This document shows positions 51,880 to 60,447 of a stretch of 64,000 bases of DNA, in pieces. The notes below the pieces were generated by a model that was not told the origin of the DNA, did no database searches, and was given only the letters and a program-made list of their open reading frames with translations. The position numbers were made by a program, and so were the translations under genes. The stretch spans positions 62,001 to 126,000 of the forward strand of contig JAJDAL010000012.1 in the NCBI GenBank assembly GCA_029261875.1. Reading direction: 5' to 3'. The number at the start of each line of letters is the position of its first letter. Position 1 is the first letter of the stretch. The stretch is from Deltaproteobacteria bacterium (GTDB lineage Bacteria; Myxococcota_A; UBA9160; JAJDAL01).

Positions 51880-52546
51880 ACCCGTACTTTCGAAGCGGAG
51901 AACCGGCCCAACGCAGCAGGTACGGGAGCAGTCGCAGCGCTACGAGGGCGGGGACGACGACAGGCAACCCGCCGAACGCGTAGGCCAACGGAAGCAGGAG
52001 CATGCCTTCTTCCACGCCCGAAATGGGTGCCAGCTTGACCCGATGTCGGTCGGCCCATCGGCTATAGCGCGCCAGAAGTCCGTCGCCCGTCGCGTAGGAG
52101 GGTTCTTCCGTGGTCTCGCTCACCAGCAACCAATTGGTCAGCCACAGGAGAACCCAGATCCCCATCGAAACGGCCAACAGCCAATCTACGGATGCCTGTG
52201 CGAGAACCCCGATGACAGCCACGAACAGGACCGTGAAGACGATGTCCCCCCACTTGTCGAGTTCGGCCCCCAGCGGAGTCACGTTTCCCGTCAAACGCGC
52301 GAGTTGGCCGTCCATGCAATCGAGCAGGAAACCCAATTGCCAGAACCCGATTCCCCACCCCGTCTCGCCGCTCCACACGAGCCAGAGGCTCAGCGACCGA
52401 ATCGAATAGGACGCCAGGGTGACCTGATTCGGCGTCACACCGAAGCGCGCGAGCCACTTCACGAGCGGTACGGAAAACCGCTCCAAAACGAATATTGCGT
52501 ACCAGGAATCGCGGCGGCGCAGCATGCGCTCTTCGGGCGTCACCAT
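51872..52546 (-). CDS. CDP-alcohol phosphotransferase
   Basis: This is a 224-residue membrane enzyme. The complete signature D79-G80-x2-A83-R84-x8-G93-x3-D97-x3-D101 is present (CMDGQLARLTGNVTPLGAEL, then DKWGD), with D76 before it. Six helices are predicted. These enzymes move the head group of a CDP- or CMP-activated compound to a lipid alcohol or similar acceptor. In this locus, with enzymes for 2-aminoethylphosphonate and its nucleotidyl activation, a CMP-phosphonate is an attractive donor. ATG 52546 is used; a GTG at 52585 is in frame but neither has a good ribosome site. Confidence 0.85.
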   Translation of the reverse strand: MVTPEERMLRRRDSWYAIFVLERFSVPLVKWLARFGVTPNQVTLASYSIRSLSLWLVWSGETGWGIGFWQLGFLLDCMDGQLARLTGNVTPLGAELDKWGDIVFTVLFVAVIGVLAQASVDWLLAVSMGIWVLLWLTNWLLVSETTEEPSYATGDGLLARYSRWADRHRVKLAPISGVEEGMLLLPLAYAFGGLPVVVPALVALRLLPYLLRWAGSPLRKYGYG

Positions 52547-52742
52547 GCGGAGAGAATACCCATCGCCCCGAGGGTTCGGTGGCACAATCTGCCGACCGTC
52601 CGCAGAAGCGGTTCAACCATGTGCAACTCTGTGAGAATCAATCCTAAAACTCCAGGGAAAACAAATTTCGTCGAAGCATGCGGGGAAGGCCCACTTCGAG
52701 GCCTTGACCGACTCCACCCTGGACCCCCTCGAACTGAACGAA

Positions 52743-54131
52743 TCATCGCTTGGGGTTCCGCGGCCCATTCGCGATGACGGCATCTACGATCGAGGTTCGC
52801 AGCTGCAAGCGGACGCGGACGATCCGATACAGCCAGAGTTGCCAGATCAGCGTCGTTGCAACCGAGGCCATCGCAGCCCCCGCAATCCCGAACGCAGGGA
52901 TCAGCAAGGCGTTGAGAGAAACGTTGATCAGCGCACCAAATCCGAGAACACGAGCGGATTCGCGATGGAGGCCCGAGACGTTCATGAGTGCCAGCGCGGG
53001 CGCAATGCCAAGATGAATCAGCTGACCCAACATCAAGAGCAGGAATTCCGATCGCGCCGCGCGAAATTCCTGACCGAACAGGCCCAGGATGGTATCCGCG
53101 AAGGCGCCAATCACGAAGACACCGAGGACTCCCGGCCAAAAGCTCCAGTGGGCCAGTTTGAAAACCAGAGCCTGCAGGCCCGACTGATCTCCCTTCGCCC
53201 GAAGCGAGGCAAACTGCGGCGTCGCGACGGTCAACACGGCGAGCAGCGGCGCGCCCATCAGATTCACGGTCCGCACCGCGGCGTGGTAGATCCCGGCCTC
53301 CCGGTTCCCCACCAGGGAACCCAGCATGATGACATCGGTGTGATCAAGCACGGCCTCGAAGAGGACGACGGCCGCGAGCGCAATCGAAACGCGCATCCAC
53401 GCTCGCATTTCGTACACCGGGCGCGCCCGGATCGCCTCCTGCGGAAGAACCGCACGAAGCCAGACACGCTGAGTCACAACGATCACCAGTAGCGCTGCGA
53501 CTGTGGCGCGGATTGCATCGGCCCCATCGAGGGTGCCGGTCGCGGTCCACCACAGAAAGCAGAAAGCGATCACGAGTACCGGACGCAGTACGCGAATTGG
53601 AAACTGGGACAGAACGATCTTCGACATCGCCCTCGCGATGGCCGCGTGCAGCTCGCTTTGCGCCAGGAGGGGGATGATCAAAACCCCCGTCAACAGGGCG
53701 CTACTCGCTACCCACAGATCACCCGCTGCGAGCCCAAGGAACACGCTGGCCGTGATCCCCGCCACTGAGATGGCCACGCCCAACGCAACGCGACGCATTC
53801 CTCGAATGACCCCGGCGACGCGTCCCCAGTCTCCCTCGGATGACAATTCCGGAAGGAAACGCAAGACCGCACGTTGGGTTCCAAGCATGCAGATGACACT
53901 TATAAGTGTCATCCATGCAATGGCATAGACGAAGCTTCCGTACTCGGCAGCACCCATCCAACGCGCGAGAAACACCCGCGAGAGGTACATCAGACTCGCG
54001 CCGGAGAGCTGCAGGATCAGGGCGGCACCGACACCGCGAGACAAATCCGACGCGGACCCGAACCGGCGGCGCAGAAGCGCCGAGAACGACGGTGCCTTCC
54101 CGTCCGGTTGTCGTTGCGGATTCAATTGCAT
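52743..54131 (-). CDS. Wzx-like polysaccharide flippase (MOP superfamily)
   Basis: This is a 462-residue protein with about 12-14 helices. The N-terminal region LSRGVGAALILQLSGASLMYLSRVFLARWMGAAEYG is typical of Wzx/MATE-like lipid-linked oligosaccharide flippases. VMLGSLVGNREAGIYHAAVR-type helices and the C-terminal NVSLNALLIPAFGIAGAAMA also match. It would flip the undecaprenyl-linked repeat unit to the periplasm for the polymerase/ligase proteins. The start at ATG 54131 is supported by the signal of the first helix rather than by a ribosome site. The coding sequence contains a perfect 22-bp palindrome (53892-53913). Confidence 0.85.
   Translation of the reverse strand: MQLNPQRQPDGKAPSFSALLRRRFGSASDLSRGVGAALILQLSGASLMYLSRVFLARWMGAAEYGSFVYAIAWMTLISVICMLGTQRAVLRFLPELSSEGDWGRVAGVIRGMRRVALGVAISVAGITASVFLGLAAGDLWVASSALLTGVLIIPLLAQSELHAAIARAMSKIVLSQFPIRVLRPVLVIAFCFLWWTATGTLDGADAIRATVAALLVIVVTQRVWLRAVLPQEAIRARPVYEMRAWMRVSIALAAVVLFEAVLDHTDVIMLGSLVGNREAGIYHAAVRTVNLMGAPLLAVLTVATPQFASLRAKGDQSGLQALVFKLAHWSFWPGVLGVFVIGAFADTILGLFGQEFRAARSEFLLLMLGQLIHLGIAPALALMNVSGLHRESARVLGFGALINVSLNALLIPAFGIAGAAMASVATTLIWQLWLYRIVRVRLQLRTSIVDAVIANGPRNPKR
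53892..53913. repeat. Perfect 22-bp palindrome inside the flippase gene
   Basis: GATGACACTTA is followed directly by its reverse complement TAAGTGTCATC. It can extend by 5 bp beyond a 2-base bulge (GCATG with CATGC). It covers codons 74-80 of the flippase (M-T-L-I-S-V-I) and uses CTT, ATA and AGT, AT-ending codons in a gene otherwise rich in GC-ending codons. Confidence 0.7.
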
Positions 54132-54256
54132 CCCGTCACTGGACCCTCGCCCCGCACACCATACGCGGAATCCCCGTAGACCGTCATGCATGCACCGAGT
54201 AGACTGTTTCGAGATTCACACTTCATGTGCAAAATGCACGCAAGTTGCGCGGCGAA

Positions 54257-55630
54257 ATGCTCGGATTTGAGACAATCGGGAATGCGACGCTGGTCTGCCA
54301 CGACGGCGCGCCAGTACTGGCCACGGACCCCTGGTTCGAGGGAAGCGCCTACTTCGGGAGCTGGGGCCTCGCAAACCAGGTGCCCGACCGGCAGCGTTCC
54401 GACATCCTCGCGTGCCCCTTCATTTGGCTTTCGCACGGCCATCCGGATCACCTCAATCTGGCCTGCCTCGACCAGGTGGCCGGAAGCACGATTCTCCTGC
54501 CCGATCATGTGGGAGGACGGATTCAGGCGGATCTGACGCAAGCCGGATTCTCGGTCCGCGTTCTGAGAGACCGAACCTGGAATGCGCTCTCGGATCGCAT
54601 TCAAGTCATGAGCCTGTCGGACGCCAATCAAGATGCGGCGTTGCTGGTGAACATCCATGGTCGGCTGATCGTCAACTTGAACGATTGCAGCCAGGAGCAT
54701 TTCTTCTGGAAGCATTTCGTTCGCAACGTCATGTCCAAGTTCGAGACCCGTTTTCTGCTCAAGATCGCCGGTTACGGCGATGCCAACATGATCAACTATT
54801 TCGACGACCGTGGACATCGCATCGAGCCGCGGATCAAGAATATCCAGGTCGGGGCGAAAATTCAGTTCTTCACCGACTATTACCGGCCTACGTATTTTCT
54901 GCCCTTCAGCTCCTTCCATCGCTACCAACGCAGCGACAGCCTCTGGGCAAACGAATACACGACCCCCCTATCCGCCTATCGCGACGGCTGGTCGTCCACG
55001 CGCACGCAGATGCTCCCGCCCCACATCGCCTACAACTGCGAGGACGACACGTGGACCGCGATTTCCCCGCCATCCCTCGAGGCGGTCGAGTGCGCGCCCG
55101 AAGAGTTTGGAGATTGCTGGAGTGATCCCCTCGAGTCGAGCGAGGAGCGCGCGCTCCGCGCCTACTTCGAACGGGTCGAAAACCTCTGGGAGGCACTGGA
55201 TTTCGTCACCTTGCGCGTGGGCGGCCGGGAAACGACGGTATCCCCCCGTACGCGGCGCTTCGAACGCGGCGTCACGTTCGAGCTGCCGCGACAGTCGTTG
55301 ATGACTGCGGTCGAACACCGGGTCTTCGACGACCTCCTGATCGGAAATTTCATGAAGACGACGCTCCATGGCCACTGGGAGACCCAGACGGTGTATCCCC
55401 ACTTGGCCCCGACGCTTTCCAAGTACGCCGACAACGCCGGCGTATTGAACCGCGCCCAATTCCAGCACTACCTGGCGCAATACAAACGCCGCGCACCCAT
55501 CACCTATTTGTTGCACCGCCTGGGTAGCCAGAGCCAGGCGCGGATTCGTCCGTTTCTAGAGAATCACCCGGACCTGCTCCACACCGCATTGCGGGGTTAC
55601 CAATGGGTGCGCGGCGGCTGGCGCGCCTGA
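54257..55630 (+). CDS. MBL-fold metallohydrolase (CMAH/UlaG-like)
   Basis: This is a 457-residue protein. The opening GFETIGNATLVCHDGAPVLATDPWF is typical of the metallo-beta-lactamase fold in the UlaG/CMP-NeuAc hydroxylase branch. The metal motif is SHGHPDHLN (H60, H62, D64, H65). A second His region follows (VNLNDCSQEHFFWKHF). The C-terminal 200 residues form an extra domain with TYFLPFSSFHRYQRSD and repeated aromatic clusters. A GTG at 54227 would add ten residues. It stands between the flippase (divergent) and the phosphonate operon (convergent), so it may process a nucleotide-sugar or phosphonate intermediate. Confidence 0.75.
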   Translation: MLGFETIGNATLVCHDGAPVLATDPWFEGSAYFGSWGLANQVPDRQRSDILACPFIWLSHGHPDHLNLACLDQVAGSTILLPDHVGGRIQADLTQAGFSVRVLRDRTWNALSDRIQVMSLSDANQDAALLVNIHGRLIVNLNDCSQEHFFWKHFVRNVMSKFETRFLLKIAGYGDANMINYFDDRGHRIEPRIKNIQVGAKIQFFTDYYRPTYFLPFSSFHRYQRSDSLWANEYTTPLSAYRDGWSSTRTQMLPPHIAYNCEDDTWTAISPPSLEAVECAPEEFGDCWSDPLESSEERALRAYFERVENLWEALDFVTLRVGGRETTVSPRTRRFERGVTFELPRQSLMTAVEHRVFDDLLIGNFMKTTLHGHWETQTVYPHLAPTLSKYADNAGVLNRAQFQHYLAQYKRRAPITYLLHRLGSQSQARIRPFLENHPDLLHTALRGYQWVRGGWRA

Positions 55631-55642
55631 GCAACTCCGGGA

Positions 55643-56752
55643 TCAGTCGGTCGCGTACAGCGGCGGCGCAACGCCCAGGGCTTCGAGAACGCGCAGATTG
55701 GCGGCCAAGAACGCGCGGATGTCGGACTCGCCTATCGCGCCGATGTTCCCGAGCCGAAAGCTGGGGCCAGCGTGCGGTTTTCCGGGGTAAATCACGAAGC
55801 CCTCGTCGAGCAACCGGTCGTGATGCGCTTCGAACGCGTATCCGGGATGGTCGGGAATCCGATAGGTGGTGAGCAAGCGGGATTCGATTGCATCCGGCAG
55901 GAGTTTTCGAAATCCCGCCGAAGCCATGCCGGACTGAAGCACGCTCCAGTTTCGGGAGTAGCGCGCGGATCGACCCTCGACGGTCTCCTTCTCCAACTCC
56001 GCGAGCGCACGCCTGAGCGCGAATGCGACCTGCACGGCGGGAGTGAATCGCATCTGCCCGGTCGTTCGAACCGCATGGAATTCGCCCAAGAGATCCGTGT
56101 AGAACGATCGAGCGGGCCAGGCGTCCATCTGCTCCAACACGGCGCGACGGACGATGACGAACGAGAGGCCGGGCATGCCTTGGAGACACTTGTTCGCACT
56201 ACCGATCAAGAGATCCACGGGAGTCTCGGCCAGGTCGATCGCACGGCCTCCAAAACTCGAGATCGCGTCCACGATGAGCGCGACTCCGTGCTCCTCCGCA
56301 AGCGCTGCGATCTCTTCCAGGGGATTGAGCAGGCCGGTCGTCGTTTCGTGGTGCACGATTGCCAGGTGAGTGAACCGTCCCGTCGCCAAGGCTTCCGCCA
56401 AGGCGGCCAAGGAGAGCGCCGCATCGGGTCGGCTTTCCAGGGACTCGCAGGGAACGCCGAGAATCGCGGACATCTCCACCATGCGTTTCCCGTAGTCGCC
56501 TTGGCAAAGCACCAGCAAGCGACCACTCGGCGGTACGGCGCGGCCAATCGCCGCTTCGACCGCACAGGTTCCCGAACCGGTAAAGAGCACGGCCTCATGA
56601 CTTCCGAGCCCCCCCGCAAGGCGCACCAGGTCGTTGCGGATCTTCTCGAGCAACGCGCAGAACGCGCGCTCTCGGTGGCAGGTGTCTTCCACGCAGAGTG
56701 ATCGCTTGACCTCCTCCGTGGTGTTGGCCGGCCCCGGGGTCAGAAGGATCAT
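55643..56752 (-). CDS. phnW: 2-aminoethylphosphonate:pyruvate transaminase
   Basis: This is a 369-residue class V PLP aminotransferase. TPGPANTTEEVKRSL at the N-terminus, FTGSGTCAVEAAIG, HHETTTGLLNPLEEI, VDAISSFGG (PLP-contacting D162) and SANKCLQGMPG (PLP Lys188) are characteristic of PhnW. The enzyme interconverts phosphonoacetaldehyde and 2-aminoethylphosphonate. In this operon, with PEP mutase and phosphonopyruvate decarboxylase, it would run in the biosynthetic direction. ATG 56752 overlaps the stop of the nucleotidyltransferase gene by ATGA, which settles the start although the frame is open upstream. Confidence 0.92.
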   Translation of the reverse strand: MILLTPGPANTTEEVKRSLCVEDTCHRERAFCALLEKIRNDLVRLAGGLGSHEAVLFTGSGTCAVEAAIGRAVPPSGRLLVLCQGDYGKRMVEMSAILGVPCESLESRPDAALSLAALAEALATGRFTHLAIVHHETTTGLLNPLEEIAALAEEHGVALIVDAISSFGGRAIDLAETPVDLLIGSANKCLQGMPGLSFVIVRRAVLEQMDAWPARSFYTDLLGEFHAVRTTGQMRFTPAVQVAFALRRALAELEKETVEGRSARYSRNWSVLQSGMASAGFRKLLPDAIESRLLTTYRIPDHPGYAFEAHHDRLLDEGFVIYPGKPHAGPSFRLGNIGAIGESDIRAFLAANLRVLEALGVAPPLYATD

Positions 56753-57591
56753 GACGCCTGCTTCTCCCTCTCCCGATCGCGTTCGAGGATCCGCGGGTAG
56801 ACGTCTTCGCGCAGATGTTGCCATTCCCGCTGGAAGTCGATTTCCATGAAGAGAAGATCCCGCGACATGACCGTGGCTCCGAGCCGGCCGAGCGTCATCA
56901 AATACTGCGCGAGTTCCTCGTGCTCGGACGCAATCCCCGCAAATCCGAAACCCCGCCCGCGCGGCCCCTCTTCCCCGGGTCTTCCCACCAACCAATCCAA
57001 GAGACTCCGCACCAGGGCGTGGTCGCGGGGCTCGATGCGCACGATGCCCGTGGCCTCGCCAAGCCCGGTCAACCCGTCGGTAAGCGGCGAACGGAGTCCT
57101 TTCCCCAGAAGGCGCGGACCCTTTCCGTCCGCATAGACGCGAACCTCCTCGGAGTCCTCATCCGTCGTCGGCGAAACGAGAAGACGAGTGGTGGCGGGGC
57201 CCGAGACGATCTCCTCCAGCACACGCTGCTCGTAGGCCAAGTCGCCATCCAGGTAGAGGAGCGGCTCTTTTCCATCCAGTGGGTTCCAGTCCGAACATGC
57301 GGCGAACTGAAGGCTGTGACTGGTACCCGATTTCGAGATATCCGGATGGCGGTTTGCGACGAACGTGACACCGAGATCGCGCACCGCATCCATCACTTCT
57401 TCCGCATGCCATCCGACGACGACGCCCACGTCGTCGACACCGTGATGGTGGAGACAGTGAATCTGACGCTCGAGCAGGGAAACGGGCGTCGAATCGCGAC
57501 AACTGCGGGGACCGATCTCCCATAGGGGCTTGGGCAATCGATCGGCGCCCAATCGCGAACCCCGACCCGCTGCAAGCAAAATCGCCCTCAC
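56749..57591 (-). CDS. Sugar/phosphonate nucleotidyltransferase (PntC-like)
   Basis: This is a 280-residue protein. The NTP-binding signature is intact: LLAAGRGSRLGADRLPKPLWEIG. Later motifs are VVVGWHAEEVMDAV, SKSGTSHSLQFA and LLYLDGDLAYEQRVLEEIV. They resemble LicC/PntC-type enzymes that make CDP-choline or CMP-2-aminoethylphosphonate. It overlaps both neighbours by ATGA, with the decarboxylase gene upstream and phnW downstream, so it is locked into the phosphonate operon. The likely reaction is CTP plus 2-aminoethylphosphonate to CMP-AEP, an inference from context. Confidence 0.75.
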   Translation of the reverse strand: MRAILLAAGRGSRLGADRLPKPLWEIGPRSCRDSTPVSLLERQIHCLHHHGVDDVGVVVGWHAEEVMDAVRDLGVTFVANRHPDISKSGTSHSLQFAACSDWNPLDGKEPLLYLDGDLAYEQRVLEEIVSGPATTRLLVSPTTDEDSEEVRVYADGKGPRLLGKGLRSPLTDGLTGLGEATGIVRIEPRDHALVRSLLDWLVGRPGEEGPRGRGFGFAGIASEHEELAQYLMTLGRLGATVMSRDLLFMEIDFQREWQHLREDVYPRILERDREREKQAS

Positions 57592-58787
57592 GAAGTTCTC
57601 TCCTGCACGACTTCAGAATCCGCGGTTTCGTCTCCGGCGAGCCAATTGCGAAACCGCCGCGCGACCTGGGCAGGGGCGATCTCCGGCCGACCCAGTGATG
57701 CGTCGGTACTCACCGCCACTTTCTGATGAATCAAGATCGGTCCCGGAAGCGCGTGCGCACGTTCCAATGCTTCTTTCAGATCCTCTGCACTCTCTCCTGC
57801 AGCGACATAGCGGTAGCCGACACCCGCGGCGAGTTCCGCAAAGCGGACGCTGCTGGAGGAAGTCCACTGTCCACCGGTGGATTCGTGCCTTTCGTTGTCG
57901 AAAACGACGTGTACGAGATTTTCGGGCCGCCAATGACCGATCGTCGCCAGATTTCCGAGCTTCATCAGGAGAGACCCGTCGCCGTCCAACACCACCACGC
58001 GACGTTCGGGTCGCGCCAGCGCCACGCCGAGACCGATCGCCGAGACGCACCCCATGGCACCCACGTTGTAGAAATTCCGAAATCCATCCCCATGCGTGTA
58101 AAGCTCGCGCCCGAGCTTTCCCGTCGTGGCGAGATACGCGCACTCGGTACCCAATGAATCGACCACGGCCGCCAGGGCGTCCGCACGCGCGAGCTCCGGC
58201 ACCCGGCCCCGAAGTCGCGAAGCAAACAACCAGGCCGTCTCCGGGACACGCGATGGCGCGCCCGATCGGCGGGCCACTCCCCGGCTCGGAGCCAGGCTGC
58301 CTTTGCGGACCACGAACGCGTAGGGTCTTTGGGTCGCGCGCAACGTCGCGTCGGCGCGGTCGAAGGCCGCCCCCAGATCCTCGGGCGCGGACGGGAGCAG
58401 CGCATGCGGAAGTTCCAGGGTGTCGAGCAGCGACTCGAGCGTTCGCCCCATCAGTTCGTGCTGCGGTTCGTCCCCAAGGCCCGGTTGGCCGCGCCAGGTG
58501 ATCGCCAACAAATGTGGAATCTGGAAGGTCCAGCTCAAGGACGTCAGTGGGTTCACCATGTTTCCGAACCCGCTGTTCTGACCGATCACGACCGGTCGTC
58601 GCCCGCCGAGCCACGCACCGCACGCAAGCGCCACAGCCTCGCCTTCACTGGCAGCACCGATGTAGCGTGCCGCTGCGGATTCGATGGCCGCATCGATCAC
58701 GGATCCCATCAGCGAACACGGAACACCCGCGTAGAAATCGAATCCGTGGGCCTGTGCGGAAGCGATCCAATCCTCCGCGTCAATCAC
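57588..58787 (-). CDS. ppd: Phosphonopyruvate decarboxylase
   Basis: This is a 399-residue ThDP enzyme combining the PYR and PP domains. The N-terminal domain has FYAGVPCSLMGSVIDAAI and ASEGEAVALACGAWLGG (with the ThDP-activating Glu). VVIGQNSGFGNMVNPLTSL is specific to phosphonopyruvate and sulfopyruvate decarboxylases. The ThDP-binding motif is LDGDGSLLMKLGNLATIG, followed by VVFDNERHESTGGQ. It converts phosphonopyruvate to phosphonoacetaldehyde, making the unfavourable PEP mutase step go forward. It follows pepM by 30 bases and overlaps the next gene by ATGA. Confidence 0.93.
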   Translation of the reverse strand: MIDAEDWIASAQAHGFDFYAGVPCSLMGSVIDAAIESAAARYIGAASEGEAVALACGAWLGGRRPVVIGQNSGFGNMVNPLTSLSWTFQIPHLLAITWRGQPGLGDEPQHELMGRTLESLLDTLELPHALLPSAPEDLGAAFDRADATLRATQRPYAFVVRKGSLAPSRGVARRSGAPSRVPETAWLFASRLRGRVPELARADALAAVVDSLGTECAYLATTGKLGRELYTHGDGFRNFYNVGAMGCVSAIGLGVALARPERRVVVLDGDGSLLMKLGNLATIGHWRPENLVHVVFDNERHESTGGQWTSSSSVRFAELAAGVGYRYVAAGESAEDLKEALERAHALPGPILIHQKVAVSTDASLGRPEIAPAQVARRFRNWLAGDETADSEVVQERTS

Positions 58788-58817
58788 GACGGCCGCTCCT
58801 GCGCGACCGCACCGAAT

Positions 58818-60419
58818 TCAATACTCCGCGGCATCGACCAAATCTCTCAACTCATTGACATCCACCCAATGCCCGTGGATCGGTACCGCGGCAACCGGGT
58901 GACCACACTGCACGACGGCTTCGATCAGATCCGCCAGCTTCGCCGTCCGCGCTCGGCCCGCGGACGCGAGGGAACCGATTGCTTCGTGCAGCCAACCCAC
59001 GCCCACAGGACTCGCGCGCAAGAGTCCGATCATCTCGCCATCGGGTTCATCGCGGGAGGCTCCCAGAACCCGGGGCGGTGCCTCTTCGAGTAACCCCCCG
59101 AGACCCTCCTGATGAGAAAGCTTCACGAAGTCGCCCCTCGGACTCGCATCCGTGTCCCGGGAATCGAGGTCCACGACAACCGCCAAGTCCGCGGACTCGT
59201 CCAACAAACACTGAAGCAAGAATTTTCGGTACACGATGTCGCCGAAGGATGCGATCAAGGCGTCGCCGGGAGGATGTTGTTCCAATGCGAGCGCCAGGGA
59301 GTGCGTGACGCCCGTCGACGCATAGTCGGGATTCTCCACGAACTCGACGCCCTCGACGTCGATCGCCTGGCTTTGCCAGCCGCGAACAATCGAGATCCGA
59401 TAGAATCCGCAAGCCCGGATCAACTCGAGCTGCCGGACCAGCAGCGGCCGCCCGTTGACTTCGAGCATGCACTTGGGGCGCTCCCGCGTGAGCGCTCCAA
59501 ATTCCTCGTCCTTCGACGCCGCAAGAATGACGACGCGCTCCTGGCTGTTCGGCCGCAAATATCGCGCGTTCGCGGCAGAAAGTTCATCCATGCCCTGCAG
59601 CTGGAACACGCGTGAAAGTGAAGCGATCTCTCCCTCGACGTTGAAGAGGGATTCATCGCGGGCGATCGTCTTTGCGTTCTTCTCCATCGCGGTGATGGCG
59701 GTCCGCAGCATGTGGTTTGCCCAGATCACCAGGCTGAAGCCCGCTCGCTTGAAGACGTCGGTCGGAGTCGCGTAATAGGTCGTCGGAACGATCACCACGG
59801 GACCGCGATCTCCCCACGATTGCGCAAACTCCAAGACCTCACGGGCTGTGGTCTGCCGACTGTGAATGAGAATGGCGTCCGCCCCGGCTTCGCGGTAGAT
59901 CTCCGCGCGGCGAAAGGCCTCTCCCATCGGCATTCCACTGACGAGGGCTTCGGTTCGGGCAACGATGCAGAAGTCATCGTCGGCCTGGCTGTCGCGAGCC
60001 GCTTTGAGGCGGCCGGCGAACTCGTAGGGATCCGCCAAGGGCTGGGGTTCACCGGGCAGCAATGAGTTGGTTTTCGGAAAGATCTTGTCTTCCAAACACA
60101 CGCCCGCGATGCCGCGCTGCTCGAGCTTTCGAACGAAGCGTCGAACGTTGTTGAAATTTCCGTGTCCCGTGTCGCCGTCGAGCAGGATCGGAAGGCCACT
60201 GGCATCCGCCATGAATTCAACGTGATCGATAACTTGTGTCCAGGAGATTTCGTTGTTGTCCCGCACGCCGAGCGATGCGGACAACGCCAGGCCACTCGCC
60301 CAGATTCCCGCGAACCCCGCGTCCTCGACGATCCGCGCGCTCACACCGTCGTGCGCCTCCAGGATGAAGTCCAACTCCGGTCGTTGCAGAATCTGTTTCA
60401 GGCGTGTGGTGCGTTTCAT
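58818..60419 (-). CDS. pepM: Phosphoenolpyruvate mutase fused to a nucleotidyltransferase domain
   Basis: This is a 533-residue fusion. Residues 1-285 are a PEP mutase of the isocitrate lyase superfamily: DGDTGHGNFNN with metal ligands at 81-83 and the diagnostic EDK-x5-NS (EDKIFPKTNS, residues 110-119) that separates PepM from lyases. Residues 296-533 are a nucleotidyltransferase beginning VVILAASKDEEFGALTRERP, then KCMLEVNGRPLL and ending with HGHWVDVNELRDL. The G-x-G-x-R loop of the fused domain is degraded (SKDEE). PepM makes phosphonopyruvate, the first C-P bond. PepM-nucleotidyltransferase fusions are known and suggest activation of the phosphonate by CTP. Confidence 0.93.
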   Translation of the reverse strand: MKRTTRLKQILQRPELDFILEAHDGVSARIVEDAGFAGIWASGLALSASLGVRDNNEISWTQVIDHVEFMADASGLPILLDGDTGHGNFNNVRRFVRKLEQRGIAGVCLEDKIFPKTNSLLPGEPQPLADPYEFAGRLKAARDSQADDDFCIVARTEALVSGMPMGEAFRRAEIYREAGADAILIHSRQTTAREVLEFAQSWGDRGPVVIVPTTYYATPTDVFKRAGFSLVIWANHMLRTAITAMEKNAKTIARDESLFNVEGEIASLSRVFQLQGMDELSAANARYLRPNSQERVVILAASKDEEFGALTRERPKCMLEVNGRPLLVRQLELIRACGFYRISIVRGWQSQAIDVEGVEFVENPDYASTGVTHSLALALEQHPPGDALIASFGDIVYRKFLLQCLLDESADLAVVVDLDSRDTDASPRGDFVKLSHQEGLGGLLEEAPPRVLGASRDEPDGEMIGLLRASPVGVGWLHEAIGSLASAGRARTAKLADLIEAVVQCGHPVAAVPIHGHWVDVNELRDLVDAAEY

Positions 60420-60447
60420 GGCGGTGAAGCGGCTCGAACCCGATCCA

